This document shows, one piece after another, positions 1-4,873 of a DNA stretch of 5,928 nt. Under the pieces are notes generated by a model that worked only from the letters and a program-made list of their open reading frames with translations, did not search any database and was not told where the DNA came from. Location: contig JBKPNX010000270.1 of assembly GCA_046732855.1 (NCBI GenBank), positions 1 through 5,928 of the forward strand. The letters run 5' to 3'. The DNA is from JBKPNX01 sp046732855 (lineage in GTDB: Bacteria; Pseudomonadota; Alphaproteobacteria; Geminicoccales; Geminicoccaceae). Each line of letters starts with the position of its first letter. Positions within the stretch are counted from its first letter, which is position 1. The position numbers and the translations under genes are program-made.

Positions 1-719
1 ACTACGACGCTTACGGCGTGCGCTGCGCCAACCTCGAAGTCGTCCGTCCGGGCGGCAGCCGGCCCCGCGAGATCCTCGTGATCGGCGCCCACTATGACAG
101 CGTGCGCGGCTGTCCCGGCGCCAACGATAACGGCAGCGGCGTGGCGGCGATGCTTGAGATCTCGCGCCACTTCGCCGCGCTGACGCCGGCGCTCACCGTG
201 CGCTTCGTGGCGTTCGTCAACGAGGAGCCGCCGTCGTTCTTTACCGCGCAGCAGGGCAGCGCGGTTTACGCCAAGGCGGCGCGCGAGCGCGGCGACGACA
301 TCCGCCTGATGGTCTCGCTCGAGACGCTCGGCTGCTACTTCGACCAGCAGGGGTCGCAGCGCTACCCGCCGCTGTTTCGCTACTTCTTTCCCGATCGCGG
401 CAACTTTTTGGGGCTGGTGTCCGACTTGCGCTCGGGCGGCGTCATGCGCCGCATGGCGAAGACGTTCCGGCGCCACTCCGACTTCCCGCTCGAGCACGTC
501 GCCGCCTTCCGCTGGATACCCGGCATCGCCTGGAGCGACCATCTGTCGTTCTGGCGCGAGCGCTATCCTGCGCTCATGGTCACCGACACGGCGTTCTACC
601 GCTACCGCTACTACCACACGCCCGAGGACACCCCGGACAAATTGACCTATCCGGCGTTCGGGCGCGCGACCGAAGCCCTCGCCCGCTGCTTGGCGGATAT
701 GGCCGCAGAGGGGCCGTGA
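1..719 (+). CDS. M28-family zinc metallopeptidase, 3' part (5' end outside window)
   Basis: The frame is open from base 3 with no stop before it, so this is the C-terminal part of a longer gene and the GTG at 18 is probably internal. Counting the codon at 18 as residue 1, the M28 co-catalytic zinc motifs appear in order: GAHYDS (H25, D27), GANDNGSG (D37, the bridging Asp), NEE (E69 catalytic, E70 ligand), LETLG (E102) and YYHTPEDT (H200). The whole zinc site is therefore present. The family removes N-terminal residues from peptides or acts on related amide substrates; which substrate applies here cannot be read. The NEEPPSFF and SLETLG stretches fit the bacterial aminopeptidase-like M28 subgroup better than glutaminyl cyclases. 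Secretion or a membrane anchor cannot be judged because the N-terminus is missing. It ends 70 bp before the convergent gapR. Family assignment is confident, specificity is unknown. Confidence 0.9.
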   Translation, partial: YDAYGVRCANLEVVRPGGSRPREILVIGAHYDSVRGCPGANDNGSGVAAMLEISRHFAALTPALTVRFVAFVNEEPPSFFTAQQGSAVYAKAARERGDDIRLMVSLETLGCYFDQQGSQRYPPLFRYFFPDRGNFLGLVSDLRSGGVMRRMAKTFRRHSDFPLEHVAAFRWIPGIAWSDHLSFWRERYPALMVTDTAFYRYRYYHTPEDTPDKLTYPAFGRATEALARCLADMAAEGP

Positions 720-752
720 GGTTTAGTCCCGGCGCCGTCCGAGGGAGATGAG

Positions 753-785
753 CCGGGCTGCACGAGAGACAGCCGGTGTCCCGGC
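753..785. terminator. Imperfect hairpin between convergent genes, possible terminator
   Basis: GGCTG at 756-760 pairs with CAGCC at 770-774. One bulged G separates this from a further CC/GG pairing (753-754 with 775-776). An alternative six-base pairing joins GCCGGG 752-757 to CCCGGC 780-785. There is no T-run. The position, between the stop codons of the peptidase gene and gapR, is where a bidirectional terminator would sit. Support is weak. Confidence 0.3.
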
Positions 786-789
786 CCGC

Positions 790-1035
790 TCAACGCATGC
801 CGATCGCCGTCTTGTAGATCTCGAGCAGCTCCTCCTGCTCGGATCGGTCGGCGTCACGCAGCCGGCGCAGCCGCAGCAACTGGCGCATGATCCTGGTGTC
901 GAAGCCGACGCCCTTGGCTTCGGAGAACACTTCCTTGATCTGCTCCTGCACGTCCTTCTTCTCGTCCTCGAGGCGCTCGATTCGCTCGATGAACGCGCGC
1001 AGCTGCTCGCCAGCGATGCCGCCGACCTGGGTCAT
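790..1035 (-). CDS. gapR: GapR family (DUF2312) nucleoid-associated DNA-binding protein
   Basis: From the ATG at 1035 this gives an 81-residue protein, close to the usual 80-90 residues of the family. The N-terminal region with FIERIERLEDEKK, the central EVFSEAKGVGFD and the segment RIMRQLLRLRRL are the classic GapR signature: a long charged coiled-coil helix followed by a short basic helical region. In Caulobacter, GapR binds AT-rich, overtwisted DNA ahead of polymerases, stimulates topoisomerases and is needed for normal replication and cell-cycle progression; that role is inherited from the family here. An upstream in-frame GTG at 1047 would add four residues (MSGD). I prefer the ATG because MTQVGGIAGEQL matches typical family N-termini and a GGAG lies just ahead of it, although only 2 nt away; a second GGAG lies 11 nt away. 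The gene is monocistronic as far as visible, with a long upstream gap on its strand. Confidence 0.92.
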   Translation of the reverse strand: MTQVGGIAGEQLRAFIERIERLEDEKKDVQEQIKEVFSEAKGVGFDTRIMRQLLRLRRLRDADRSEQEELLEIYKTAIGMR

Positions 1036-1344
1036 GTCTCCGCTCACTCCGTCTGGCTGAAGCGATTCAGGTCCGCCCTTTACGCGATCGCGCCGCCCGC
1101 GTCAGCCCTCCGCACGCGGCGCGGAGGCCCGCAGAGCTTGGGCACCTGACGGACAGGCAAGGACGGCAGTAACATCAAGGCGAGATATCGCCGGGCCACG
1201 CGCCCACGCCTGGCGCGCGGAGGTCGACCAAATTCGTCCTGGGCAAAAGGGCGCTGCTGCGAAGCTGGAGCCGGGGAGACGTTGCTGGCGCATCTCTCGT
1301 TGACACCGCCCCCCTCGCTCTGTCGCGCAAGTATTGGTCGAGTC
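1036..1344. other. Gap upstream of gapR without a convincing gene
   Basis: About 310 bp of GC-rich sequence. Short open frames on the minus strand (for example 1080-1346 and 1102-1368) give Arg/Pro/Ala-rich translations of the kind random GC-rich DNA yields. None has a good ribosome binding site or a recognisable domain. The region should contain the gapR promoter, but I cannot point to one. A TTGACA at 1300-1305 has no matching -10 at normal spacing. The tract ends abruptly at the AT-rich patch that starts near 1345. Confidence 0.5.
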
Positions 1345-1378
1345 ATGAGGTGGAATACATCTCGGCAAATAGATGTAA

Positions 1379-1437
1379 TTGGAATAATTCTCGATTGGAT
1401 TTCTGTTCTCTAGAATAATTCAAATTAAGAATTTGCC
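1379..1437 (+). promoter_or_regulatory. AT-rich promoter/operator region with three short palindromes (Irr/Fur-like candidate)
   Basis: Inside an AT-rich patch (about 1345-1437) the 9-mer GAATAATTC occurs at 1382-1390 and 1413-1421, each a GAAT-A-ATTC palindrome. A perfect 6+3+6 palindrome, CAAATT-AAG-AATTTG, follows at 1421-1435. The centres lie at 1386, 1417 and 1428, so the spacings are 31 and 11 bp, close to three turns and one turn of B-DNA. The 9-mers resemble the core GAA-N3-TTC of the alphaproteobacterial Irr (ICE) box as I remember it, TTTAGAA-N3-TTCTAAA, with about three to four flank mismatches per copy. A possible sigma-70 promoter is TAGAAT at 1411-1416 with a weak TTCTCG at 1388-1393, 17 bp apart; the first 9-mer would then touch the -35 and the second the -10. 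The next gene downstream is the exported protein at 1560. The palindromes are directly visible; the regulator is inferred. Confidence 0.5.
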
Positions 1438-1474
1438 AGACCACCTTTACGCCTGGATGAGCCTCTGTTACAAG

Positions 1475-1497
1475 CCGTCGGTCGACTTGACCGACGG
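1475..1497 (+). promoter_or_regulatory. Perfect 9-bp leader hairpin
   Basis: CCGTCGGTC at 1475-1483 and GACCGACGG at 1489-1497 are exact reverse complements around a five-base loop. The element lies between the putative operators and the start of the exported-protein gene, so it would fall in the mRNA leader. No T-run follows, which makes an intrinsic terminator less likely than a leader RNA structure or an operator. Confidence 0.55.
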
Positions 1498-1502
1498 ACG
1501 CC

Positions 1503-1520
1503 CTCCGCCAGGGTGCGGAG
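1503..1520 (+). promoter_or_regulatory. Leader hairpin covering an alternative Shine-Dalgarno
   Basis: CTCCGC at 1503-1508 pairs exactly with GCGGAG at 1515-1520 around a six-base loop. The GGAG at 1517-1520 is the Shine-Dalgarno that would serve the upstream ATG at 1527, so it is buried in the stem. The GAGGA at 1548-1552, which serves the ATG at 1560, is free. This supports 1560 as the main start, or a structure-dependent choice between the two. Confidence 0.45.
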
Positions 1521-1559
1521 CGGGAGATGGATGCGATCCGCTTCAACGAGGACCGAACG

Positions 1560-2468
1560 ATGACCAAGCCAAGCCGCCGTGGAGAGACCGAGGCCAGCGT
1601 CAGGGTCAAGGTGTGGACCGGGCTCGGTACCGTGATGCTGGCCGGCGCCGCGCTGTCGCTGACGCCGTCCGCGCTCCATGCCGGCGTCCTCGACAAGACC
1701 GGCAAACCGGCATCCGGCGCCGCATCGCCCATGCAGCTCGCCCAGCACAGCCACGAAGGTGGTGAAGGCGGCGAACGCGGCCAGGGCGGCGAAGGTGGCG
1801 AAAACGGCGCGGCGGCAAACCTCGCCGCGGATGACGTCGCCTATCTGACCCAGCTCGGGCTCGTGCGCGGCCACCTCGACGTCGGCATGGACCTGTATCG
1901 TCAGGGCGAGCGCGCCGCGGCCGAGCCGCACATGGAACATCCCGCGAAGGAGCTGTACGAGGCGCTGGAGCCGGCCCTCCAGACGCGCGGCGCGGCCGCC
2001 TTTGAGGAGCAGCTGGAGGAGCTCGAGCATCTGGTGGAGAAGGGCGCCCCGGTCGACCAGGTCGAGGCCGCCTACCGCGAGGTGATCGAGGGCGTGAGCG
2101 CCGCCGAGGGGGCCGTGCCCGAGGCGGCGCGGGCCGACCTGGCAAACCGGTTCCACGTGATTGTCAATCTCGTGCGCACCGCGGCCGACGAGTACGCCGA
2201 GGCGCTCGATGACGACGGTAAGATCGTGAACGCGGTCGAGTACCAGGACGCCCTCGGCTTCGTGCGGATGGCGCAAGCCATGCTCGACGGCATCGATGTG
2301 GAGCAGGCTGCAGCGGCGGCGAAGGCCGTCGCCTCGTCCAAGGAGCAGCTCGACGGCGTCGCGTTGCTGTGGCCGAGCCTCGTTCCGCCGGCCAGCGTCG
2401 AGGGCGACCCGTCGCAGCTGTACGGCGCCGCGGCACGCATCGAGATCGCGGCGCTGCACCTCAAATGA
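1560..2468 (+). CDS. Exported helix-rich protein with His/Gly/Glu segment and PHMEHP motif, unnamed family
   Basis: I start at the ATG at 1560 (302 aa): GAGGA at 1548-1552 is 7 nt upstream and the signal peptide is then well proportioned. An in-frame ATG at 1527 would add 11 residues. Residues 1-18 are basic and polar, about 18-39 are hydrophobic, and ALHA at 38-41 is a plausible signal peptidase I site, so the protein should be periplasmic. After the cleavage site comes HSH (63-65) and a GGE-repeat segment (67-81). The rest is charged and alpha-helical, with GH105, PHMEHP at 123-128 followed by E131, H157, H199 and a VEYQDALGF stretch near 226-234. The clustered His/Glu residues could bind metal. 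This loosely recalls imelysin/EfeO-type helical bundles, but I do not see their diagnostic motifs and do not assign it. The PiuC-type gene follows almost directly, and possible iron-regulator boxes lie upstream. A role in iron handling is inference. Confidence 0.85.
   Translation: MTKPSRRGETEASVRVKVWTGLGTVMLAGAALSLTPSALHAGVLDKTGKPASGAASPMQLAQHSHEGGEGGERGQGGEGGENGAAANLAADDVAYLTQLGLVRGHLDVGMDLYRQGERAAAEPHMEHPAKELYEALEPALQTRGAAAFEEQLEELEHLVEKGAPVDQVEAAYREVIEGVSAAEGAVPEAARADLANRFHVIVNLVRTAADEYAEALDDDGKIVNAVEYQDALGFVRMAQAMLDGIDVEQAAAAAKAVASSKEQLDGVALLWPSLVPPASVEGDPSQLYGAAARIEIAALHLK
1758..1802 (+). repeat. Five 9-nt units encoding GGE/RGQ tripeptides
   Basis: Five consecutive nine-base units encode GGE, GGE, RGQ, GGE and GGE, immediately after HSHE in the mature N-terminus of the exported protein. 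The units vary at synonymous positions (ggt/ggc), so the repeat looks maintained at protein level rather than newly expanded. It probably forms a flexible acidic linker, possibly metal-binding together with the preceding histidines. Confidence 0.7.
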
Positions 2469-2545
2469 GCGTCCGTTGCGGCTCGATCCGGCGCGAGCTT
2501 GGCCGGACCGGTCTGCAGCGGCCGATTGGCACGCGCCGAAGTTGA
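2465..2545 (+). CDS. 26-codon bridging micro-ORF (possible translational coupler)
   Basis: An ATG at 2465 overlaps the TGA of the exported-protein gene as ATGA (2465-2468). It opens a 26-codon frame, beginning MSVRCGSIRRELG, that ends at TGA 2543-2545. That stop overlaps the TTG at 2542 (TTGA) that I take as the start of the PiuC-type gene. The peptide is Arg-rich and matches no family I know. The likely role, if any, is to pass terminating ribosomes on to the oxygenase gene, which lacks its own Shine-Dalgarno. It could instead be chance, with the oxygenase starting at the in-frame TTG at 2476. Confidence 0.3.
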   Translation: MSVRCGSIRRELGRTGLQRPIGTRRS

Positions 2546-3201
2546 TCCGCATCGGGAATCTGTTCGATGCGCCAACGCTTGCCGCGCTCCAGCAGGCGCT
2601 CGCCGACCCTGCGCTGTTCGTCGATGGCCGGCGGACCGCCGGCTGGCACGCGCGCCAGGTCAAGCGCAATCTGCAGGCCCGGCGCGGCGGTGTGGTCGAC
2701 CGCGCGCTCGCGCAGATCCAGGCGGCCCTGCTCAGCCATGAGGTGTTCATTGCCGCCGCGCGCCCGAAAGGTATCGTCCGGCTCCTGATCAGCCGCTACG
2801 AGCCCGGCATGACTTACGGCACGCATGTCGACGACGCGCTCATGGGCGGCGTGCGCACCGATCTCTCCTTCACGCTCTTTCTGTCCGACCCGGAGAGCTA
2901 CGAGGGCGGCGCTTTGGTCATGGACGACGCCTATGGCGAGCGCGAGGTCAAGCTGCCCGCGGGCGAGCTGATCCTCTATCCCTCAACCACGCTGCATCGG
3001 GTCGAGCCGGTCACTGCGGGAGTGCGCCTCGCTGCGGTCGGCTGGGTGCGCAGCTTCGTGCGCGACGCCGCCCAGCGGGAGGTGCTGTTCGACCTCGAGA
3101 CGGCGCTGCGCAGCGTGCACGAGGCGGCCGGCAAGTCCCCGCTGTTCGACCTGCTGGCGAAGACGCGGACCAATCTGCTGCGCATGTGGGCGGAAGACTA
3201 G
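2542..3201 (+). CDS. piuC: PKHD-type Fe(II)/2-oxoglutarate oxygenase, PiuC/YbiX family
   Basis: The 219-residue product matches the family's usual length (E. coli YbiX is about 225). From the TTG at 2542 the facial triad is H95 and D97 (YGTHVDD) and H152 (TLHRVEPV), with R162 (AGVRLAAVGW) as the 2-oxoglutarate anchor. Other family hallmarks are the N-terminal VDGRRTAGWHARQVKRN segment, RTDLSFTLFLSDPESYEGGALV, KLPAGELILYPSTTLH and the C-terminal NLLRMWAED. It should hydroxylate an unknown substrate in the cytoplasm using O2, Fe(II) and 2-oxoglutarate. In many proteobacteria piuC sits beside siderophore receptor genes and is iron-repressed. The start is uncertain: there is no ATG or GTG near the family start. 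The TTG at 2542 gives the best alignment (IRIGNLF), and the TTG at 2476 would add 22 residues. Neither has a clear ribosome binding site. It appears to share a transcript with the exported protein upstream. Confidence 0.94.
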   Translation: MIRIGNLFDAPTLAALQQALADPALFVDGRRTAGWHARQVKRNLQARRGGVVDRALAQIQAALLSHEVFIAAARPKGIVRLLISRYEPGMTYGTHVDDALMGGVRTDLSFTLFLSDPESYEGGALVMDDAYGEREVKLPAGELILYPSTTLHRVEPVTAGVRLAAVGWVRSFVRDAAQREVLFDLETALRSVHEAAGKSPLFDLLAKTRTNLLRMWAED

Positions 3202-3223
3202 GACCGGAGTGGGCGCGTCATGC

Positions 3224-3253
3224 CACGACCCTGCGCGGTTCCGCAGGGCCGTG
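3224..3253 (+). terminator. Strong GC hairpin after the piuC-like gene, candidate terminator
   Basis: CCCTGCG at 3229-3235 pairs exactly with CGCAGGG at 3242-3248 around a six-base loop. After one A/C mismatch the stem continues with CACG 3224-3227 against CGTG 3250-3253. It begins 22 nt after the TAG stop of the oxygenase gene. No U-tract follows, as is common for terminator-like hairpins in high-GC genomes, so it may rather protect the 3' end of the transcript. Confidence 0.5.
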
Positions 3254-3279
3254 ATCTGGCTGATCGGCCTCTGGCGCCA

Positions 3280-3296
3280 GGCCCGCGCCTCGGGCC
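3280..3296 (+). other. Second GC hairpin in the gap before the hydrolase gene
   Basis: GGCCCG at 3280-3285 pairs exactly with CGGGCC at 3291-3296 around a five-base loop. It follows a palindromic CTGGCGCCAG at 3271-3280. The rest of the 261-bp gap 3202-3462 shows no credible gene on either strand. The hydrolase promoter presumably lies between this hairpin and 3450, but no clear -35/-10 pair is visible. Confidence 0.3.
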
Positions 3297-3451
3297 GCGC
3301 GTGACGACGCGGAAAGAGCGCCGCCCGGATCGGACCGAGAGCGCGCCGGGGGTCGCAGCGCCGGGGGAGCGTCCCGGTTGACCTTCGGTCGGCCGCGGCG
3401 CAGCCTGCATCCGACGGCGGAGGCCACCCGAGCGCCGGCGCCGAAAGCAGC

Positions 3452-3457
3452 AGGAGG
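3452..3457 (+). promoter_or_regulatory. Consensus Shine-Dalgarno deciding a TTG start
   Basis: AGGAGG, a full match to the anti-Shine-Dalgarno, lies 5 nt before the TTG at 3463. It fixes that TTG as the start of the dienelactone hydrolase family gene, even though no ATG or GTG is available there. Confidence 0.8.
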
Positions 3458-3462
3458 GAGCA

Positions 3463-4131
3463 TTGGGCAGGACGGTTCAGGGCACGGCCGCCGATGGGCA
3501 TGGCTTCGGCATCTACCGCGCGGATCCCGCCGGGGCGCCGCGCGGTGCGCTCGTGATCGTGCAGGAGATCTTCGGGGTCAACAGCCACATCCGCGCGGTG
3601 TGCGACGACTATGCGGCGCAAGGCTACGTCGCCGTGGCGCCTGCGCTGTTCGACCGGGTCGAGCGCGGCATCGAGCTCGGTTACCAGCCGGACGACATCG
3701 CGGCGGGGCGGGCGATCCGCGAGAAGGTGCCGCTCGATCAGGCGCTCGCCGACGTCGAGGGCGCGGCCAGGGAGGTCGCCACAGTGGGCCGTGTCGGCGT
3801 GGTCGGCTATTGCTGGGGCGGGACGGTAGCGTGGGTCGCCGCGACCCGCTCGCACACGTTCGCCGCGGCGGTCAGCTACTACGGCGGCGGCGTGCCGGAC
3901 CTCGCGGATGAGCAGCCGAACTGCCCGGTGCTGCTCCACTTTGGCGAGCAGGACCACGCCATCCCGCTCGACGGCGTAGAAAGGCTGAATGCCGCGCATC
4001 CCGAGCTCCCGGTGCACATCTACCCGGCCGGCCATGGCTTCAACTGCGACCAGCGCGCTTCGTATCATGCCGAAAGCGCGCGCTTGGCGCGCGAGCGCAC
4101 CCTCGCTTTCCTGGGCGAGCACGTCGGCTGA
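3463..4131 (+). CDS. Dienelactone hydrolase family alpha/beta-hydrolase
   Basis: A 222-residue cytoplasmic alpha/beta-hydrolase without a signal peptide; bacterial dienelactone hydrolases are about 230 residues. The catalytic triad is visible: nucleophile C117 in GYCWGG, D164 in FGEQDHAIP and H191 in PAGHGFNC. E35 in the conserved QEIFGVN motif is the residue that, in the characterised enzyme, holds the Cys in its resting state. Other family features are the early GxxRAVCDDYAAQGYVAVAPALFD-like helix and the FAAAVSYYGGG strand after the nucleophile elbow. Characterised members open the lactone ring of dienelactone to maleylacetate in chloroaromatic breakdown. No other catabolic gene is in the window, so the physiological substrate is open and many homologues act as general esterases. 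The start is TTG with a consensus ribosome binding site. A large hairpin follows 7 nt after the stop. Confidence 0.93.
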   Translation: MGRTVQGTAADGHGFGIYRADPAGAPRGALVIVQEIFGVNSHIRAVCDDYAAQGYVAVAPALFDRVERGIELGYQPDDIAAGRAIREKVPLDQALADVEGAAREVATVGRVGVVGYCWGGTVAWVAATRSHTFAAAVSYYGGGVPDLADEQPNCPVLLHFGEQDHAIPLDGVERLNAAHPELPVHIYPAGHGFNCDQRASYHAESARLARERTLAFLGEHVG

Positions 4132-4138
4132 TCCGGTT

Positions 4139-4193
4139 CGCACCCCGCCTGCGGCTGGACGACGCCCGGGCCGTCGTCGTAGAGCCGGGTGCG
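4139..4193 (+). terminator. Nested 7+4+7 bp stem structure between hydrolase and hemerythrin genes
   Basis: Three nested pairings stack: CGCACCC 4139-4145 with GGGTGCG 4187-4193; GGCT 4153-4156 with AGCC 4183-4186; and GACGACG 4158-4164 with CGTCGTC 4172-4178 around a CCCGGGC loop. The 7-bp stems are perfect. It starts 7 nt after the hydrolase stop and ends about 30 nt before the hemerythrin start. It can therefore act as a terminator, as a processing or stability element between two cistrons, or as a leader structure for the downstream gene. There is no U-tract. Confidence 0.5.
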
Positions 4194-4224
4194 GTCTGAT
4201 CGGGCGGGCGATCGAGTGGAGGGC

Positions 4225-4794
4225 ATGGCGGGCGGGCGAGCCGTCTGGCGCGAGGAGTTCGAGGCTCTGGCGCAACGCCATCCGCGCGAGACCTGGGCGA
4301 GCGAACCCAATCTCGGCGAGCTGGCGCGCTTCTGGCTGCAGCGTCACGACCTGTTTCGACAGCTCGACGAGGCCATCCGGAGCGGCGTCCAAAACGCGCT
4401 GGAGCAACGCGTCGAGGCCGCGACGTTCAGGCCCTGGCTCAGCCGTCACCTGGGCTGGTCGCTGTGGCAGCTCGAACAGCATCATCAGGTCGAGGACCAT
4501 CACTATTTTCCGCTGTTCCGGCGCGCGGAGCCACGCCTTGCGCCGGGTTTCGAGCTGCTCGAGAAGGACCACGCCGCGCTGCACGCCAAGATTGCAGTGT
4601 TGGCTGAGCGCGCCAAGGCGGTGCTCGCGAGCAAGTTCTCGAGTTCCGAGGCGTTTCGCTCCGACTTGACCCGCTTTCATGACGCCCAAATCGCCCTCGG
4701 GCGCGCGCTGATCCGCCACCTCCACGACGAGGAGGACCTCGTCATTCCGCTGCTGCTCCAGCGCGGCGAGCAGTCCCTGATCAGCGGCGAGTGA
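4225..4794 (+). CDS. Hemerythrin-like HHE cation-binding domain protein
   Basis: I chose the ATG at 4225 (189 aa), preceded by GGAGGG at 4218-4223 with rather short spacing. Earlier in-frame GTGs at 4189 and 4216 are alternatives, but the first falls inside the inverted repeat at 4139-4193. The protein is a single four-helix bundle with candidate di-iron ligands in hemerythrin order: H41 (QRHDLF), H86/H87 and E90 (QHHQVEDHHYFPLF), H116 and H120 (KDHAALHAK), then H165/H167 and E169/E170 (RHLHDEEDLVIPLL). The HHxxE-then-PLF pattern and the later HDEEDLVIP are typical of bacterial HHE proteins. Known members bind O2, sense or relieve nitric oxide or oxidative stress, or serve in iron-sulphur repair; which applies cannot be told. 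There is no signal peptide and no fused sensor domain. Its position after a PiuC-type gene gives an iron/oxygen theme, but co-transcription is not shown. Confidence 0.88.
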   Translation: MAGGRAVWREEFEALAQRHPRETWASEPNLGELARFWLQRHDLFRQLDEAIRSGVQNALEQRVEAATFRPWLSRHLGWSLWQLEQHHQVEDHHYFPLFRRAEPRLAPGFELLEKDHAALHAKIAVLAERAKAVLASKFSSSEAFRSDLTRFHDAQIALGRALIRHLHDEEDLVIPLLLQRGEQSLISGE

Positions 4795-4825
4795 AGCCGG
4801 CCTGAGTGGATCGGGCTGGTCGTGA

Positions 4826-4870
4826 GCACGCCTGCGTCCAGGCGCGTGCCGGAGGCGCCCGTGCCGGGCG
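4826..4870. terminator. Two hairpins between convergent genes, likely bidirectional termination region
   Basis: In the 79-bp gap between the hemerythrin and lactonase-like stop codons there are two perfect stems. CGCCTG 4829-4834 pairs with CAGGCG 4839-4844, extended by GCA 4826-4828 with TGC 4847-4849 across a two-base bulge. CGCCCG 4856-4861 pairs with CGGGCG 4865-4870 around a three-base loop. Neither has a T-run on either side. Each could serve transcripts from both directions. Confidence 0.5.
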
Positions 4871-4873
4871 AGC

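Noticed and set aside
748..1149. Plus-strand frame of 133 codons over gapR
   Set aside because: It is the complement of gapR, whose minus-strand product carries the full family signature. The Leu-rich run reflects complementing Glu/Lys codons.
1300..1305. Consensus TTGACA as a promoter -35 box
   Set aside because: No TATAAT-like hexamer occurs 16-19 bp downstream; the spacing falls in GC-only sequence.
1080..1368. Two short minus-strand frames upstream of gapR
   Set aside because: Compositionally like random GC-rich translation, overlapping each other, with no ribosome binding site and no recognised motif.
1758..1802. CRISPR-like or mobile repeat
   Set aside because: The nine-base periodicity is in frame and encodes GGE tripeptides inside a gene, without spacers or terminal inverted repeats.
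2296..2541. Upstream extension of the oxygenase frame to 2296
   Set aside because: This would overlap more than 170 bp of the exported-protein gene. The extra residues are Arg/Ser/Pro-rich shadow sequence and exceed the family length.
2465..2545. Frameshift at the start of the oxygenase gene
   Set aside because: I considered that the ATG at 2465 was the true start and had been thrown out of frame. From the TTG at 2542 the product already has the full family length and N-terminal alignment, so no frameshift is needed.
1425..2750. Long minus-strand open frame of 441 codons
   Set aside because: It is antisense to the signal-peptide protein and the start of the oxygenase gene. The translation is Arg/His/Leu/Val-rich without any domain, typical of the complement of a GC-rich gene.
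2983..4725. Minus-strand open frame of 580 codons
   Set aside because: It runs antisense across the oxygenase, hydrolase and hemerythrin genes, all of which show complete catalytic or ligand motifs on the plus strand. The length comes from scarcity of stops in high-GC DNA.
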